From assembly GCA_029204045.2 (NCBI GenBank), contig JAQNDB010000156.1, positions 1-64,000 on the forward strand: DNA of 64,000 nucleotides. The letters run 5' to 3'. The notes beneath the pieces were generated by a model. The model was not told the origin of the DNA. It worked only from the letters and a program-made list of their open reading frames with translations, and did no database searches. Of this stretch, positions 31,010 through 44,500 are shown piece by piece (position 1 is the stretch's first letter; every line of letters starts with the position of its first letter). Position numbers and translations under genes: made by a program. The stretch is from Tillandsia leiboldiana (Eukaryota; Streptophyta; Magnoliopsida; Poales; Bromeliaceae).

Positions 31010-34000
31010 ATGGCCCGTACAAGGTCATCGGCGGGGGACGCCGAGGCGGATGCGACAACGTCGACGGCCGCGGAGAACCAACTCCTGCGGCAACAATTGC
31101 GGGAAATGGCGGGGCAATTGGCTACCCTCACCGATCACGTACGCCAGATGACGCAGCAGCAGGCCGCACCTGTGACGGCCGCCCCGGTCCCTCCGCCGGG
31201 GCCGACAGCACCGGGCCGCGGCACCGCCGACAGCGCCACCACCAGCGGCGACTACGGGGCCGGCGCCAGGGACAACTAGCCGGGTTATTCTGGAGGAAAC
31301 GGTGGTCACGCCTACCCCTATCGCGGCTGCCGCCGCCACGAGTGGAGGGGGGTTGTGATGACCGAACGGGATCGAGTGCGGGCCAACTGAAGGACTTTAA
31401 GAAGCACGACCCGCCCACGTTCGAAGGGGACACGACAGATCCGTGGGTCGTGGAGAACTGGGAGGGGTCAATGGAGAAACTCTTTGAAGACTTACTTATG
31501 GAGGATCATGAGCGGGTTCCCCTAGCCGTCCATTGCTTGGAAGGGAATGCCCGCTTGTGGTGGAAGACAATACGCCCCGATCCTGCTAAGGGTACCGCTC
31601 TTCCGTCCTGGACAACTTTCAAGAAGGAGCTGTTCGAGGCCTTCTTCACCAGCAGCGTCAAGAAAAAGTTGGAGGATGACCTAAACCACATTCAACAAGG
31701 GGACCGGACGGTCATGGAATATCAACGGGAATTCGTCCGACTAGTAAATTGCGTCCCGTTCGTCGCACGGGACGAGGCTCACAAGGCACAACTCTTCGTC
31801 GATGGCCTGCGAAGCGACATCTTCGAGGTGGTGAACGCGGCTGGCCTGCATACCTTTCAGGGAGTGGTCGACAAGGCCACCACGGTGGAGCGGGGTTTCG
31901 CTGTGACCCGTGCCAGAAGGGAGAACGCGGCGCGGCTAAGGGATCAGAAGCGACACCAGCAAGGCTGGGGGGAGGGTTCCTCCAGCGGGAGCCGACCCCC
32001 CAAAAGATGGAGACCGCCGACAGGGCCCCGGGGCGCGCCAACAGGAGGGCCGAGGCCGTGGAATAGGCCTTGTATCATATGCGGGGGAGGACACCTGACG
32101 GGAGAGTGCCCCCAAAGAGACGACCATTGTTTCAGGTGCGGCAACGGGGGCACTTCCGCCGCAACTGCCCCTTAGGCGGGGGATCGGCGCCCATGGGAGC
32201 ACCTACGCCCAGGCCACAGCCCTAAGGGGCGGGGAAAAGCTCCTATGGGGCGTCGGCTTCCAGACCCCCCGCACCACGGCGTGAGGAGGACCGACAACCA
32301 CAACCAGGCGGGAGGGTTTTATCAATGACCCGCAAGGGACTGATCTACCGGAGGACGCTCTTGCAGGTACTACTTCCGTTTTGAATTCCCGTGCTAGAAC
32401 TCTTTCGATACCGGAGCAACGCAATCGTTCATTCTCGTGAATTCGTTTCACGCAATAACCTCGAGGAGACACCCCTCCAAGCCTCCTTTGACGGTACAAA
32501 CGGCGGGAGGGACTCTGGAGGGCGACCAGTTTTGTGGCCGCCTGCCCGATTATGTTGGGACGGTTGGCCTGCCCTTGGGACTTGGCGGTGATCCCTTTGA
32601 AGGAGTACGACGTGGTGTTGGGCATGGACTGGCTACAAGGTACCAGGCTCTCATTGATTGCGACAAGCGACAATTGCGGCTACAAGAACCGGGCTTCCCC
32701 GAACATGTGTACATAATGGGCAAGAGCATCTCCTTCCGGCGGTTATTTCAGCGGCACGGGCCAGAAGACTGGTTGAGGGGGGGGTGCGTGGCCTATCTAG
32801 CATCGGTGGACTTGGCTATTCGACCCTCGACGACACTTGCAGATATTCCAGTGGTGAGGGACTATCCTGACGTATTCCCCGCGGAGTTGCCGGGATGCCT
32901 CGGAAGAAAGGGAGGTGGAGTTCCCTATTGAGCTACTACCAGGCACGCATCCTATTACGAAGGCCCTTACCGAATGGCCTTCGCGGAGCTGAAGGAGCTT
33001 AAGGCACAACTGGAAGATCTCTTGGACAAAGGGTTCATTCGACCGAGTGTGTCACCCTGGGGCGCACCGGTACTCTTTGTACGGAAGAAAGATGGAAGCC
33101 TGCGGCTCTGCATTGACTACAGAGGGATAAACAAGTCACGGTGAAGAATAAGTACCCCCTACCCGAATCGACGACCTCTTCGTCAGTTACGGGGAGCGAC
33201 GGTCTTCTCCAAAATTGACTACAGTCGGGCTACCATCAACTCCGAGTTCGAAATGAAGATATCCCCAAGACCGCCTTCCGGACTCGATACGGCCCTACGA
33301 GTTCACGGTGATGCCATTCGGACTTACGAGAACGCCCCGCTGTTTTCATGGACATGATGAACGGATCTTCAGACCCTTCTTGGATCGGTTCGTGGTAGTC
33401 TTTATCGACGACATCTGATTTACTCCACTACCGACGAGGAGACGAGGACCATCTACGGACGATCCTGCAAACCCTCAGAGAGCAAAAGTTGTTCGCGAAA
33501 CTCCAGAAGTGTGAATTCTGGCTGCGGGAAGTCGGCTTCCTAGGGCATGTGATCTCGGCACAGGGATCGCTGTGGACCCCAAAAAGGTGAAGCAGTGTAG
33601 TAGACTGGCGGCCGCCGACGTCGGTGACAGAAGTGCGAAGTTTTCTAGGGCTGGCAGGATACTACCGGCGTTTCGTTGAGGGCTTCGCAAAGATCGCTGC
33701 CCCTTTAAACCGATTGACCAGAAAAGGCGAGAAGTTCATATGGACGGCCAATGCCAGGAGAGTTTTGAGGAACCTCAGAAGAGATTAACTAAGGCACCAA
33801 TACTAGTGCTGCCGACGCCCGGAGAAGATTATGAAGTGTACTGCGACGCGTCAAGGATCGGTCTTGGAGGTGTTCTGATGCAACAGGGGAAGGTGATCGC
33901 CTACGCGTCCAGGCAGCTGAAGGACTACGAAAGGAAATATCCGATACACGACCTGGATTTGGCCGCCGTGGTCTTCGTTTTGAAACTGTGGAGGCATTAC

Positions 34001-35752
34001 CTCTTCGGAGTCCACTGCAACGTTTTCTCAGATCATCAAAGTCTTAAGTACATCTTTACCCCAAAAAGAGTTAAACTTGCGGCAGAGACGGTGGCTCGAG
34101 TTGCTGAAGGATTACGACGTGACGATCCAATATCACCCGGGAAGGCAAATGTGTGGTGGCAGACGCACTGAGCAGAAAAGGGCATCGGGACGGGGCGTCG
34201 GAGGAGCGGCTGACGGAGCAGGACCACCTGGTCGCGGAGTCGCTCGCGAATGCAATGCGGTTGGGTAGTGCCTGCAGGCACAGTTCTGCAAACTCCTAGC
34301 CTTGGTGGTCAAGCCGACGCTTTACGAGAAGATCCAGGAGGGACAGCAGACCGATCTGCACCTACAGCGTATACGAGACAAGATTCCCCAGGGTCAAGAG
34401 ATTGACTTTGCGGTGAAAGACGACGGCACCCTATGTTTTCCGCGGGCGGGTCTGTGTGCCGGATTTACCAGAGTTGAAGAATGAAATCCTAGCGGAGGCA
34501 CACCGAGCCCCTTATGCGGCCCACCCGGGGGCACGAAGATGTACAGGGATCTCAAGCAGACGTTCTGGTGGCCTAAGTTAAAAGAAGACGTGACGCGATA
34601 CGTAGCCCACTGCCTAGTATGCCAACAGATAAAGGCCGAACACCAGCGACCAGCAGGGAAGCTACAGCCCTTACCGGTACCAGAGTGGAAATGGGACCAG
34701 ATCACCATGGATTTTGTTACTGGATTCCCACGTTCACAACAGGGCCACGACGCGATCTGGGTTGTAGTTGACCGGTTAACAACCAGTCAGCACACTTCCT
34801 ACCAATCACCCAACTTGGACCCGCGAACGGCTGGCTCAAGTCTACATCAGCGAGATCGTGAGACTACATGGGGTACCCGGCATCGATCACCTCGGACAGA
34901 GACACGCGCTTTGTCTCGAAGTTTTGGCAAAGCCTCAACAGGCCATGGGGACCAGACTACATTTCAGCACCGCCTTCCACCCTCAGCGACGGACAGTCAG
35001 AGCGCACGATACAAACCCTAGAAGACCTGCTCGCGCCTGTGTGCTTGATTGGGGAATCGGATGGTCACGCTACCTCTCTCGTGGAATTTGCCTACAACAA
35101 CAGCTACCAGGCCAGCATTCAGATGGCGCCCTACGAAGCACTGTATGGAAGGCGCTGCCGATCCCGATCTGCTGGGACGACTTGGGAGAGCGGAAACTTT
35201 TGGGACCCGACTTAGTGGAAGAAACGGAAGAGAAAGTGCGCCTTATCAGACAGCGCTTGCTGACCGCCAGAGTCGACAGAAGAGTTACGCAGACCAGAGG
35301 CGCCGGGACTTGGAGTTTCAAGTGGGGGAACATGTGTTTTTGCGGGTCTCGCCATCCAGAGGAATCAGGCGTTTCGGGCTAAGGGGCAAGCTGAGCCCAC
35401 GGTTTGTGGGGCCATTTGAGATTCTAGAGCGCATCGGCCCAGTAGCTTACCGCCTCGCCCTACCACAAACCTCGACCGAGTCCCGATGTGTTCCACGTAT
35501 CAATGCTTCGGAAAATCTCCCCGACCCATCACATGTCCTGGACACCTCTGCACTCGAACTTAAGGAGGACCTGAGCTTCGAAGAAACCCCAGTGAAGATC
35601 CTGGCAAGGGAAACAAAATCACTGCGAATCGAGCCATCCCCTACGTGAAGGTGCTCTGGAGCAACCACGAGGAGCGAGAAGCAACATGGGAGCTGGAGTC
35701 TAAATGAGGGAGAACTACCCGAGAACTGTTCACCACCACCCGGGTCTGAGTT
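31010..35752 (+). pseudogene. gag-pol: A gag-pol, left assembled copy (error-riddled)
   Basis: Same gene as 41273-46025. The primer-binding site TGGTATCAGAG is at 30803-30813, and the start ATG (MARTRSSAGDAEADA) at 31010. Gag is readable to the zinc knuckles near 32160, then single-base insertions and deletions break the frame repeatedly; between about 33120 and 33460 alone I see nine against the right-hand copy. Protease, RT, RNase H (33740-34120), integrase and chromodomain fragments are all present in order. Error density increases toward the N gap and many changes are lost or gained single bases, which fits an unpolished contig end better than decay. I do not count it as a separate gene. 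Confidence 0.85.
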
Positions 35753-35783
35753 CGAGGACGAAACTCGTTTTTGAGGTGAGTGG

Positions 35784-36537
35784 TGTGATAACCGCGGATT
35801 TATTTTACCTTTCGGGGCTTTCCGTCGATTTTTATTGAAACGTCTGGTTGACAATAGGGGTTCGAGGGTAATTTTCCTTATTTTTTCCTGGGCAGACGGT
35901 TCGGGGCTCGGGGTATTTTTGGGTTAAAAAGCTCGCGAAACGGAGACCGGCGGCGCGATCGGTTTTGGATTCCGACCCCCGGTTCTCCCAGAATAAATTC
36001 CGGAAGTGGTACCGTAGCCCAGGTGACTTACACAAAGTACCGGGGCGGACGAACTCTGGTCCGCAATCAGATCGAGTTTAGTCGACCAGTTGAGGTATGG
36101 GTTCTCGCCCACCCCTTTTTGTTTCCTCACCCGAGGGGTTAAAATTAATTTTGGGGTCCAAAAATCCACTACGCCCAAAACGTCTAAGTAGTCGGCCTTG
36201 GGAATTAGGTTTCCTAAACCTCGCTCCCCTCCTTGGCGTATAATATCCGAGCGTGGACGAGGAGCGGTCCCCAAAAAAAAAACCCTCGTCCTTTCCATGG
36301 GGGGCCGGCGTGGAAGAGAAGAGATCGATCGCCTACCCGCAAAGATCCGACGAACGCGAAGAGGCCGATCCTCTCCTGCCCGGTACCGACCAAGGACAAT
36401 GTGAGCCGTTGTCCTTTTCGTTTCTTTTCTTTCTTTTTCTCGTCACGTATTGCGGTCCGAGGGTGGCGGGTTTCTTGACTTCGTCGGAGAGGGAAGGAGA
36501 GGGGCGTGCCGCCAGCACGGGGGCCGCCGTGCGGGGC
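35784..36537 (+). repeat. A 3' LTR start (left assembled copy, cut by gap)
   Basis: Begins TGTGATAACCGCGG after the stop-codon hairpin and purine tract, and stops at the N run inside the GC-rich minisatellite. Same sequence as 46063-46815 with many single-base indels. Confidence 0.9.
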
Positions 36538-36637
36538 NNNNNNNNNNNNNNNNNNNNNNNNNNNNNNNNNNNNNNNNNNNNNNNNNNNNNNNNNNNNNNN
36601 NNNNNNNNNNNNNNNNNNNNNNNNNNNNNNNNNNNNN
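36538..36637. other. Assembly gap, 100 N
   Basis: Exactly 100 N, the conventional size for a scaffold gap of unknown length. The left flank is within A's 3' LTR minisatellite; the right flank is mid-way through C. Flanking sequences belong to one continuous 10-kb stretch present on both sides. Confidence 0.99.
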
Positions 36638-38377
36638 ATTTTTTGCTTCTTTACAGCTGAAATTCAGCCCTTGTCGATTTTTGGCAGCTTTTGGGTTGTT
36701 GAGTAGAACTGTAGCCATTTTGTACCCAGCGTGTGATTTTGGCACTGTACGGGGCATACTGGCGTGAGTTTGTGTTTTTTGTTTTGTTTTATCAGCTGTA
36801 AACTTGGGCACTCAGCGTTTTCAGGGGGGTGGCTTTGCGTTCAGATCTATCTGACTGTGCCTAATTCTATTGTTATAGAAGCATGCATGAGAGGGAGTGG
36901 ACTTGGTAGCACATGCTAAAGTAGATTGTTGTTCCTAGTATATCTGTGATCTTTGATCTTTTACGTCCTTCTATCCCTGTTAATATTCGTTATCTTGGAA
37001 CCCGCCTAGCACCGCGTCCCCGTCATTGTTGCATGTGTAACCAGACCATAGAAAACCCTCACTTGGGCTAGGGTTTTTATGTGTTAGACATCCACACGTT
37101 ATTCCGATTCCTGGACTTTTGTTATCCTCGCCCGGTAGTGGGCCGAGCGGCATGGAACTCGGACGTCTCTATATGTGGGATGCTTTGCACTCGTGCTTGG
37201 GAGCAGAGTGGAGTCTGGTAGATGTAGTGTTCGCTTATCTGTATCGGGAACCGTTTGGGGTACGGTGGACCCGAGAGTCTTGTTTTCCCCTGTTTTGGGT
37301 TGTCGCACTGTGTTAGTGGCAGTAGTTTACTAGTGTAGCCGGACCTAGAACCCAGAACCCTTTTCGACATACACATGATTTAGTCTACCAATGTTTTCTT
37401 CCAAACATCGAGGCCGCTGGAGTCTGGTCTTGTTTGATGGACACAAGGCATCAGCCCTTCGGGGTTTGGGTAAAACCTTGTTTTCTAACTGTTTTTCTAA
37501 AAGAACTAAAATCAATAAAATATGGATTTCTTCCAGATCAAATTAGTTTTCAATAACAATGTCACCTTTTTCCTGTAAATCTCCCACATCGAAAGGATTC
37601 GAGTGGTCTAGGTTCTAGGGGGCCGTTCCTCTGTCGGGACGAAAGCCACGGGGGCCGAGCCTGGAACCTGTTCTTGTTTGATAGGGTTGTAGGTGTAGGT
37701 CTCCCGGGACTTTCGGGCCCTGTTGGTGTCTTCTGCGAGGTGTACTGTGATTATATGCTTTCCCCGAACTATAACGGATCGGGAACTTCGATAGTCGGAG
37801 CTAGAGTCTGTTCTTGTTTGATAGGGTTCTTAGCACCGGTCTATCGGGTTTCCGAACCCTTATGGTGGTCGGTCTTTCTGGAGAGTTTAGTGTTCTGTTG
37901 TGGGAGCCGTCCTGGTGACGGGGCCCCAGCTGTGTGACTTCCAGCTTGTGGTTGAGAGTTGGTGTTGTTGGTCGATCTTGTTGATCGTGGTTTGGACTAT
38001 AGCCTGCATGAGCCATATTTGAGCTCGACAGAGATCCGGATACTTCCTCGGTTGGGTCGCTCCCCTCGAGAGCCACTCGGAGTTGGTCCTGTTACTTGCT
38101 AGCGCGACTTGTCGACGCCGTCCCTCGACTGGGCCAGTTGTGGCAGTCACGGACACCCTAACGGTAGACTCGTCCTGTTGAGGATGTGCGGCAGTAGGTG
38201 TGCGCAGGTTTTTGACTGTACCCTTTGAGGCAGTCAGTTTAGATTGGTGAGTTTACTGTGTGTGTTAGTAGATGCTCTTTTGCAGGTTAGTCGCTAGCTT
38301 CGTCTATATGGGGCTTCCCGTATGGGCGGCGGTCTGTGGCGAGCCCCGGGTCGCAGTTTCGACGCCGGGTCGTGACA
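36638..38377 (+). repeat. Second assembled copy of the end of solo LTR C
   Basis: Matches 26342-28090 from ATTTTTTGCTTCTTTACAGC to CGTGACATTGG, with many single-base gaps. After it come the B sliver (38378-38402) and A's 5' LTR in the same order as at 28091-28117. It therefore repeats an already assembled junction and is not a second C insertion. Confidence 0.9.
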
Positions 38378-38402
38378 TTGGTCCCACCGCGCCGCGTGCC
38401 CC

Positions 38403-41055
38403 TGTGATACCGCGGATTTATTTTTACCTTTCGGGGCTTTCCGTCGATTTTTTTTGAACCGTCTGGTTGACAATAGGGGTTCGAGGGTAATTTTTCCTTT
38501 TTTTTTTCTGGGCAGACGGTCGGGGCTCGCGGGTATTTTTGGTTAATAAAGCTCGCGAAACGGAGACCGGCGGCGCGATCGGTTTTGGATTCCGACCCCC
38601 GGTTCTCCCAGAATAAATTCCGGAAGCTGGTACCGTAGCCCAGGTGACTTACACAATTACCGGGGGCGGACCGAACTCTGGTCCGCAATCAGATCGAGTT
38701 ATCGACCAGTTTGAGGTATGGGTTTCGACCCCACCCTTTTTGTTTTCCTTTCACCCAGGGGTTAAAAATAATTTTGGGGTCCAAAATCCACTACGCCCAA
38801 AACGTCTAAGTAGTCGCCTTGGGAATTAGGTTTCCTAAACCTCGCCTCCCCCTCCTTGGCGTATAATATCCGAGCGTGGACGAGGAGCGGTCCCCAAAAA
38901 AAAAACCCTCGTCCTTTCCATCGGCCGGCGTGGAAGAGAAGAGATCGATCGCCTCCCCGCAAAGATCCGACGAACGCGAAGAGGACGATCCCTCTCCTTC
39001 GCCCGGTACCGACCAAGACAGGTGAGCCGTGTTTTCGTTTGCTTTTCTTGTCTTTTTCTCGTCACGAGTGGGAGGTGGGGTTTCTTGATCTTCGTCGGAG
39101 AGGGAAGAGAGGGGCGTGCCGCCGCACGGGGCGCGTGCGGGGTAACCGCATGCGGCGCCGCGCGGGGCCCGCGCATGCGGGGCACCGCGCGGTGCAGCCC
39201 GCGCATGCGGGGGCGCCGTGCGGGGCACCCGCGTGCGGAGCGCCGCGCGGGGCAGCCTGCGCATGCGGGGGCACCGCGCGGCGCAGCCCGCGCATGCGGG
39301 GGCGCCGTGCGGGGCACCCGCGTGCGGGGGCCGCGCGGGGCAGCCCGCGCATGCGGGCACCGCACGGTGCGGCCCGCGCATGCGGGGTGCCGTGCGGGGC
39401 ACCCGCATGCGGGGCGCCGCGCGGGGCAGCCCGCGCATGCGGGGGCACCGCGCGGTGCAGGCCGCGCATGCGGGGGTGCCGTGCGGGGCGCCCGCATGCG
39501 GGTGGCCGCGGGGCAGCCCGCACATGCGAGGCGCCGCGCGGGACAGCACGGCGGCGCGTGGGGGGTTCGGTCGCTGCCGTCGGGGGCCGGCCGGTGTTGG
39601 GGCTTTTCCTTACTTCGCGTTTAAAGGTTCTTGACCTCCCCGCCCGGGGATCCCGTCTTGCAGCTTCGGGGAGCGCGCGCGGGACGCGGGGAGCCTGAGC
39701 GTGGTTTTTCTACTGGCGACAGGTGGGTTGTTTTTACTTTATTCCTAGCCTCTAAATTCTATCTTATTGGACGGGGTCTATTCTAAGTGTACTGGGGTTA
39801 CATAATGACGGGTGAAAGCTTATGCATGTTAGTGGGTTCGCTATAATGACTAGCGTCGATCGCCGACGGTGTTCTTCTTTTTCAACCCTTATATGTCAGC
39901 GGGCCTCCTTCGAGTGCGCGCAGTATTACCTTGTTTCGATTATGCACTTTACCTCATTTACCTCATTTACCTCATTTACCTCATTACTCTTATTATTCTT
40001 ATTGTGATACTGACATGATGGTGGTTACGGTTACTGGGCTCGAGGTTGCCACACGCGCACCCCGCGTTTGGCCACCGCAGAGGGTGCGCTTTTCCGGAAA
40101 AGAGGTCGTAGAACCCGTGTTTACCCACGAGGTGACGTAGTGGGGGCCCCTTATTAGTGTGGGGTTGAGGCGCCTAGGTGCGAGCGGAGCGACCCGCCGG
40201 TTTAGTTGTCCGGCGCGGTCGCGGTGTTTGCAGGTACGGTATGGGGCCGTCGGTAGTGGACCGACGCGGCCGGGGTATTACAGGATGCAGATATACAGGT
40301 TACCTTTTTTTCCCCCCCCCTTCCCAAAAGGGTGGTTGCTCCGGTTGTCGCCACGGTTTGTTTTTATTATTTTCCCTTGCACGGCGTTTATTAGTCACTG
40401 ACTTCCCACTTCGTGACAGGGCCCAGGCGAGGGGAGAGGTAGGTGGCGGTGAGGACGGGGCGGACACAGCGGGACCGTTGGAGACTCTGAACTTTATACT
40501 TTCCTTTTCTTTTCAGCTTTTCATTTATATTGTGGGCATGTGTGAGGTTCCCGATACCCTTGTGGGGTCGACGTAGATGTCGGTATTTGATTTTCTGTTT
40601 ATGCACTACCTTCTCCTTTATTCCTACTGGCCATTTGAAAAGCGAAACAAAAACAAAGAAAAGATTGCGAAAACCGTTTTCAAAACCTAAGTGTCGTGTG
40701 GGCACCGTTTTCAAAACCCTGGGGTTTATGCTGATTTCGAAACTCGTTTTCAAAACTTAAGTGCCGGGTGGGCACTCTTTAAAAACCGTGGATTTATCCT
40801 TTCAAGTTGAAGTGGCCATGCGCTTAAATATTTAGAATACTGGTTGTATGAAATTGAATGTTGTGATTGAATGGTTATGTTTGCTTGGGAGATGTATTCA
40901 ACCACACGCCGTGCACGTACAGGGGAGACTCTGTCCGTTTGCAGAGAGATCCTGTATGTGCGGCGGGTCTGGGCACGCACCGGGAAAGAAAGAGACCTTT
41001 CAAAAAAAAAAAAAAGAATGCCGTTTCCGCTAAAACAAACCCCCGGGGCGTGACA
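38403..41055 (+). repeat. A 5' LTR (right assembled copy)
   Basis: 2653 bp, the same LTR as 28117-30794. Its first 1.1 kb is indel-rich, its remainder clean. The minisatellite is at 39118-39560, hairpin series around 40199-40268, acceptor block near 40398-40421 and long hairpin at about 40910-40966. Confidence 0.92.
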
Positions 41056-41063
41056 GATTAAGA

Positions 41064-41074
41064 TGGTATCAGAG
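41064..41074 (+). other. A primer-binding site (tRNA-iMet)
   Basis: TGGTATCAGAG, 8 nt after the LTR end. It is followed by AGCC instead of CC: a 2-nt insertion relative to B and E interrupts the full tRNA match after 11 bases. Both assembled copies show it. Confidence 0.9.
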
Positions 41075-41272
41075 AGCCTTCATTCAATCACAACAGCTCG
41101 TGCCGACATCCGTGGGAATGCCTCACATACCTACGAATAAATGAATTGGGTGGGGCATAGGATTTTAGAACGTGAGTGAACGGGGGGCGGGAGTTGTGAA
41201 TTTTTCCCTCGCATAAAAGGGTACACTGGTTGTAGTTACTGTCTAATTTTGACCTTCTTGTGAGTGACAGAT

Positions 41273-41542
41273 ATGGCCCGTACAAGGTCATCGGCGGGGG
41301 ACGCCGAGGCGGATGCGACAACGTCGACGGCCGCGGAGAACCAACTCCTGCGGCAACAATTGCGGGAAATGGCGGGGCAATTGGCTACCCTCACCGATCA
41401 CGTACGCCAGATGACGCAGCAGCAGGCCGCACCTGTGACGGCCGCCCCGGTCCCTCCGCCGGGGCCGACAGCACCGGCCGCGGCACCGCCGACAGCGCCA
41501 CCACCAGCGGCGGACTACGGGGCCGGCGCCAGGGACAACTAG
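41273..41542 (+). CDS. gag: A gag, N-terminal part (separated from the main frame by a 1-nt shift)
   Basis: ATG at 41273 (MARTRSSAGDAEADA) is chosen because B has MARTRSS and D MVRTRAS at the same place, directly after an acceptor-like GAGTGACAG. It encodes about 89 residues: a polar start, a helix NQLLRQQLREMAGQLATLTD likely to be a coiled coil, then a Pro/Ala-rich linker. It ends at TAG 41540-41542. The main frame, at 41565, is one base out of phase; the shift maps to G/C-rich sequence at 41506-41514, where the left assembled copy (near 31240) has a different number of G bases. A sequencing error is therefore as likely as a real mutation. Confidence 0.7.
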   Translation: MARTRSSAGDAEADATTSTAAENQLLRQQLREMAGQLATLTDHVRQMTQQQAAPVTAAPVPPPGPTAPAAAPPTAPPPAADYGAGARDN

Positions 41543-41564
41543 CCGGGTTATTCTGGAGGAAACG

Positions 41565-44500
41565 GTGGTCACGCCTACCCCTATCGCGGCTGCCGCCGCC
41601 ACGAGTGGAGGGGGGGTTGTGATGACCGAACGGGATCGAGTGCGGGCCAACTTGAAGGACTTTAAGAAGCACGACCCGCCCACGTTCGAAGGGGACACGA
41701 CAGATCCGTGGGTCGTGGAGAACTGGGAGGGGTCAATGGAGAAACTCTTTGAAGACTTACTTATGGAGGATCATGAGCGGGTTCCCCTAGCCGTCCATTG
41801 CTTGGAAGGGAATGCCCGCTTGTGGTGGAAGACAATACGCCCCGATCCTGCTAAGGGTACCGCTCTTCCGTCCTGGACAACTTTCAAGAAGGAGCTGTTC
41901 GAGGCCTTCTTCACCAGCAGCGTCAAGAAAAAGTTGGAGGATGACCTAAACCACATTCAACAAGGGGACCGGACGGTCATGGAATATCAACGGGAATTCG
42001 TCCGACTAGTAAATTGCGTCCCGTTCGTCGCACGGGACGAGGCTCACAAGGCACAACTCTTCGTCGATGGCCTGCGAAGCGACATCTTCGAGGTGGTGAA
42101 CGCGGCTGGCCTGCATACCTTTCAGGGAGTGGTCGACAAGGCCACCACGGTGGAGCGGGGTTTCGCTGTGACCCGTGCCAGAAGGGAGAACGCGGCGCGG
42201 CTAAGGGATCAGAAGCGACACCAGCAAGGCTGGGGGGAGGGTTCCTCCAGCGGGAGCCGACCCCCCAAAAGATGGAGACCGCCGACAGGGCCCCGGGGCG
42301 CGCCAACAGGAGGGCCGAGGCCGTGGAATAGGCCTTGTATCATATGCGGGGGAGGACACCTGACGGGAGAGTGCCCCCAAAGAGACGACCATTGTTTCAG
42401 GTGCGGCAAACGGGGGCACTTCCGCCGCAACTGCCCCTTAGGCGGGGGATCGGCGCCCATGGGAGCACCTACGCCCAGGCCACAGCCCTCAGGGCGGGGA
42501 AAAGCTCCTATGGCGTCGGCTTCCAGACCCCCCGCACCACGGCGTGAGGAGGACCGACAACCACAACCAGGCGGGAGGGTTTTCTCAATGACCCGCCAAG
42601 GGACTGATCTACCGGAGGACGCTCTTGCAGGTACTACTTCCGTTTTGAATTCCCGTGCTAGAACTCTTTTCGATACCGGAGCAACGCACTCGTTCATTTC
42701 TCGTGAATTCGTTTTCACGCATAACCTCGAGGAGACACCCCTCCAAGCCTCCTTGACGGTACAAACGGCGGGAGGGACTCTGGAGGCGACCAGTTTTGTG
42801 GCCGCCTGCCCGATTATGTTGGGACGGTTGGCCTGCCCTTGGGACTTGGCGGTGATCCCTTTGAAGGAGTACGACGTGGTGTTGGGCATGGACTGGCTCA
42901 CAAGGTACCAGGCTCTCATTGATTGCGACAAGCGACAATTGCGGCTACAAGAACCGGGCTTCCCCGAACATGTGTACATAATGGGCAAGAGCATCTCCTT
43001 CCCGGCGGTTATTTCAGCGGCACGGGCCAGAAGACTGGTTGAGGGGGGGTGCGTGGCCTATCTAGCATCGGTGGACTTGGCTATTCGACCCTCGACGACA
43101 CTTGCAGATATTCCAGTGGTGAGGGACTATCCTGACGTATTCCCCGCGGAGTTGCCGGGGATGCCTCCGGAAAGGGAGGTGGAGTTCCCTATTGAGCTAC
43201 TACCAGGCACGCATCCTATTACGAAGGCCCCTTACCGAATGGCCTTCGCGGAGCTGAAGGAGCTTAAGGCACAACTGGAAGATCTCTTGGACAAAGGGTT
43301 CATCCGACCGAGTGTGTCACCCTGGGGCGCACCGGTACTCTTTGTACGGAAGAAAGATGGAAGCCTGCGGCTCTGCATTGACTACAGAGGGATAAACAAA
43401 GTCACGGTGAAGAATAAGTACCCCCTACCCAGAATCGACGACCTCTTCGATCAGTTACGGGGAGCGACGGTCTTCTCCAAAATTGACCTACAGTCGGGCT
43501 ACCATCAACTCCGAGTTCGAAATGAAGATATCCCCAAGACCGCCTTCCGGACTCGATACGGCCACTACGAGTTCACGGTGATGCCATTCGGACTTACGAA
43601 CGCCCCCGCTGTTTTCATGGACATGATGAACCGGATCTTCAGACCCTTCTTGGATCGGTTCGTGGTAGTCTTTATCGACGACATCCTGATTTACTCCACT
43701 ACCGACGAGGAGCACGAGGACCATCTACGGACGATCCTGCAAACCCTCAGAGAGCAAAAGTTGTTCGCGAAACTCCAGAAGTGTGAATTCTGGCTGCGGG
43801 AAGTCGGCTTCCTAGGGCATGTGATCTCGGCACAGGGGATCGCTGTGGACCCCAAAAAGGTAGAAGCAGTGGTAGACTGGCGGCCGCCGACGTCGGTGAC
43901 AGAAGTGCGAAGTTTTCTAGGGCTGGCAGGATACTACCGGCGTTTCGTTGAGGGCTTCGCAAAGATCGCTGCCCCTTTAAACCGATTGACCAGAAAAGGC
44001 GAGAAGTTCATATGGACGGCCAAGTGCCAGGAGAGTTTTGAGGAACTCAAGAAGAGATTAACTAAGGCACCAATACTAGTGCTGCCGACGCCCGGAGAAG
44101 ATTATGAAGTGTACTGCGACGCGTCAAGGATCGGTCTTGGAGGTGTTCTGATGCAACAGGGGAAGGTGATCGCCTACGCGTCCAGGCAGCTGAAGGACTA
44201 CGAAAGGAACTATCCGATACACGACCTGGATTTGGCCGCCGTGGTCTTCGTTTTGAAACTGTGGAGGCATTACCTCTTCGGAGTCCACTGCAACGTTTTC
44301 TCAGATCATCAAAGTCTTAAGTACATCTTTACCCAAAAAGAGTTAAACTTGCGGCAGAGACGGTGGCTCGAGTTGCTGAAGGATTACGACGTGACGATCC
44401 AATATCACCCCGGGAAGGCAAATGTGGTGGCAGACGCACTGAGCAGAAAAGGGCATCGGGACGGGGCGTCGGAGAGCGCGCTGACGGAGCAGGACCACCT

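Noticed and set aside
36206..36811. Open frames running across the N gap
   Set aside because: They are translations through 34 unknown codons and do not represent sequence.
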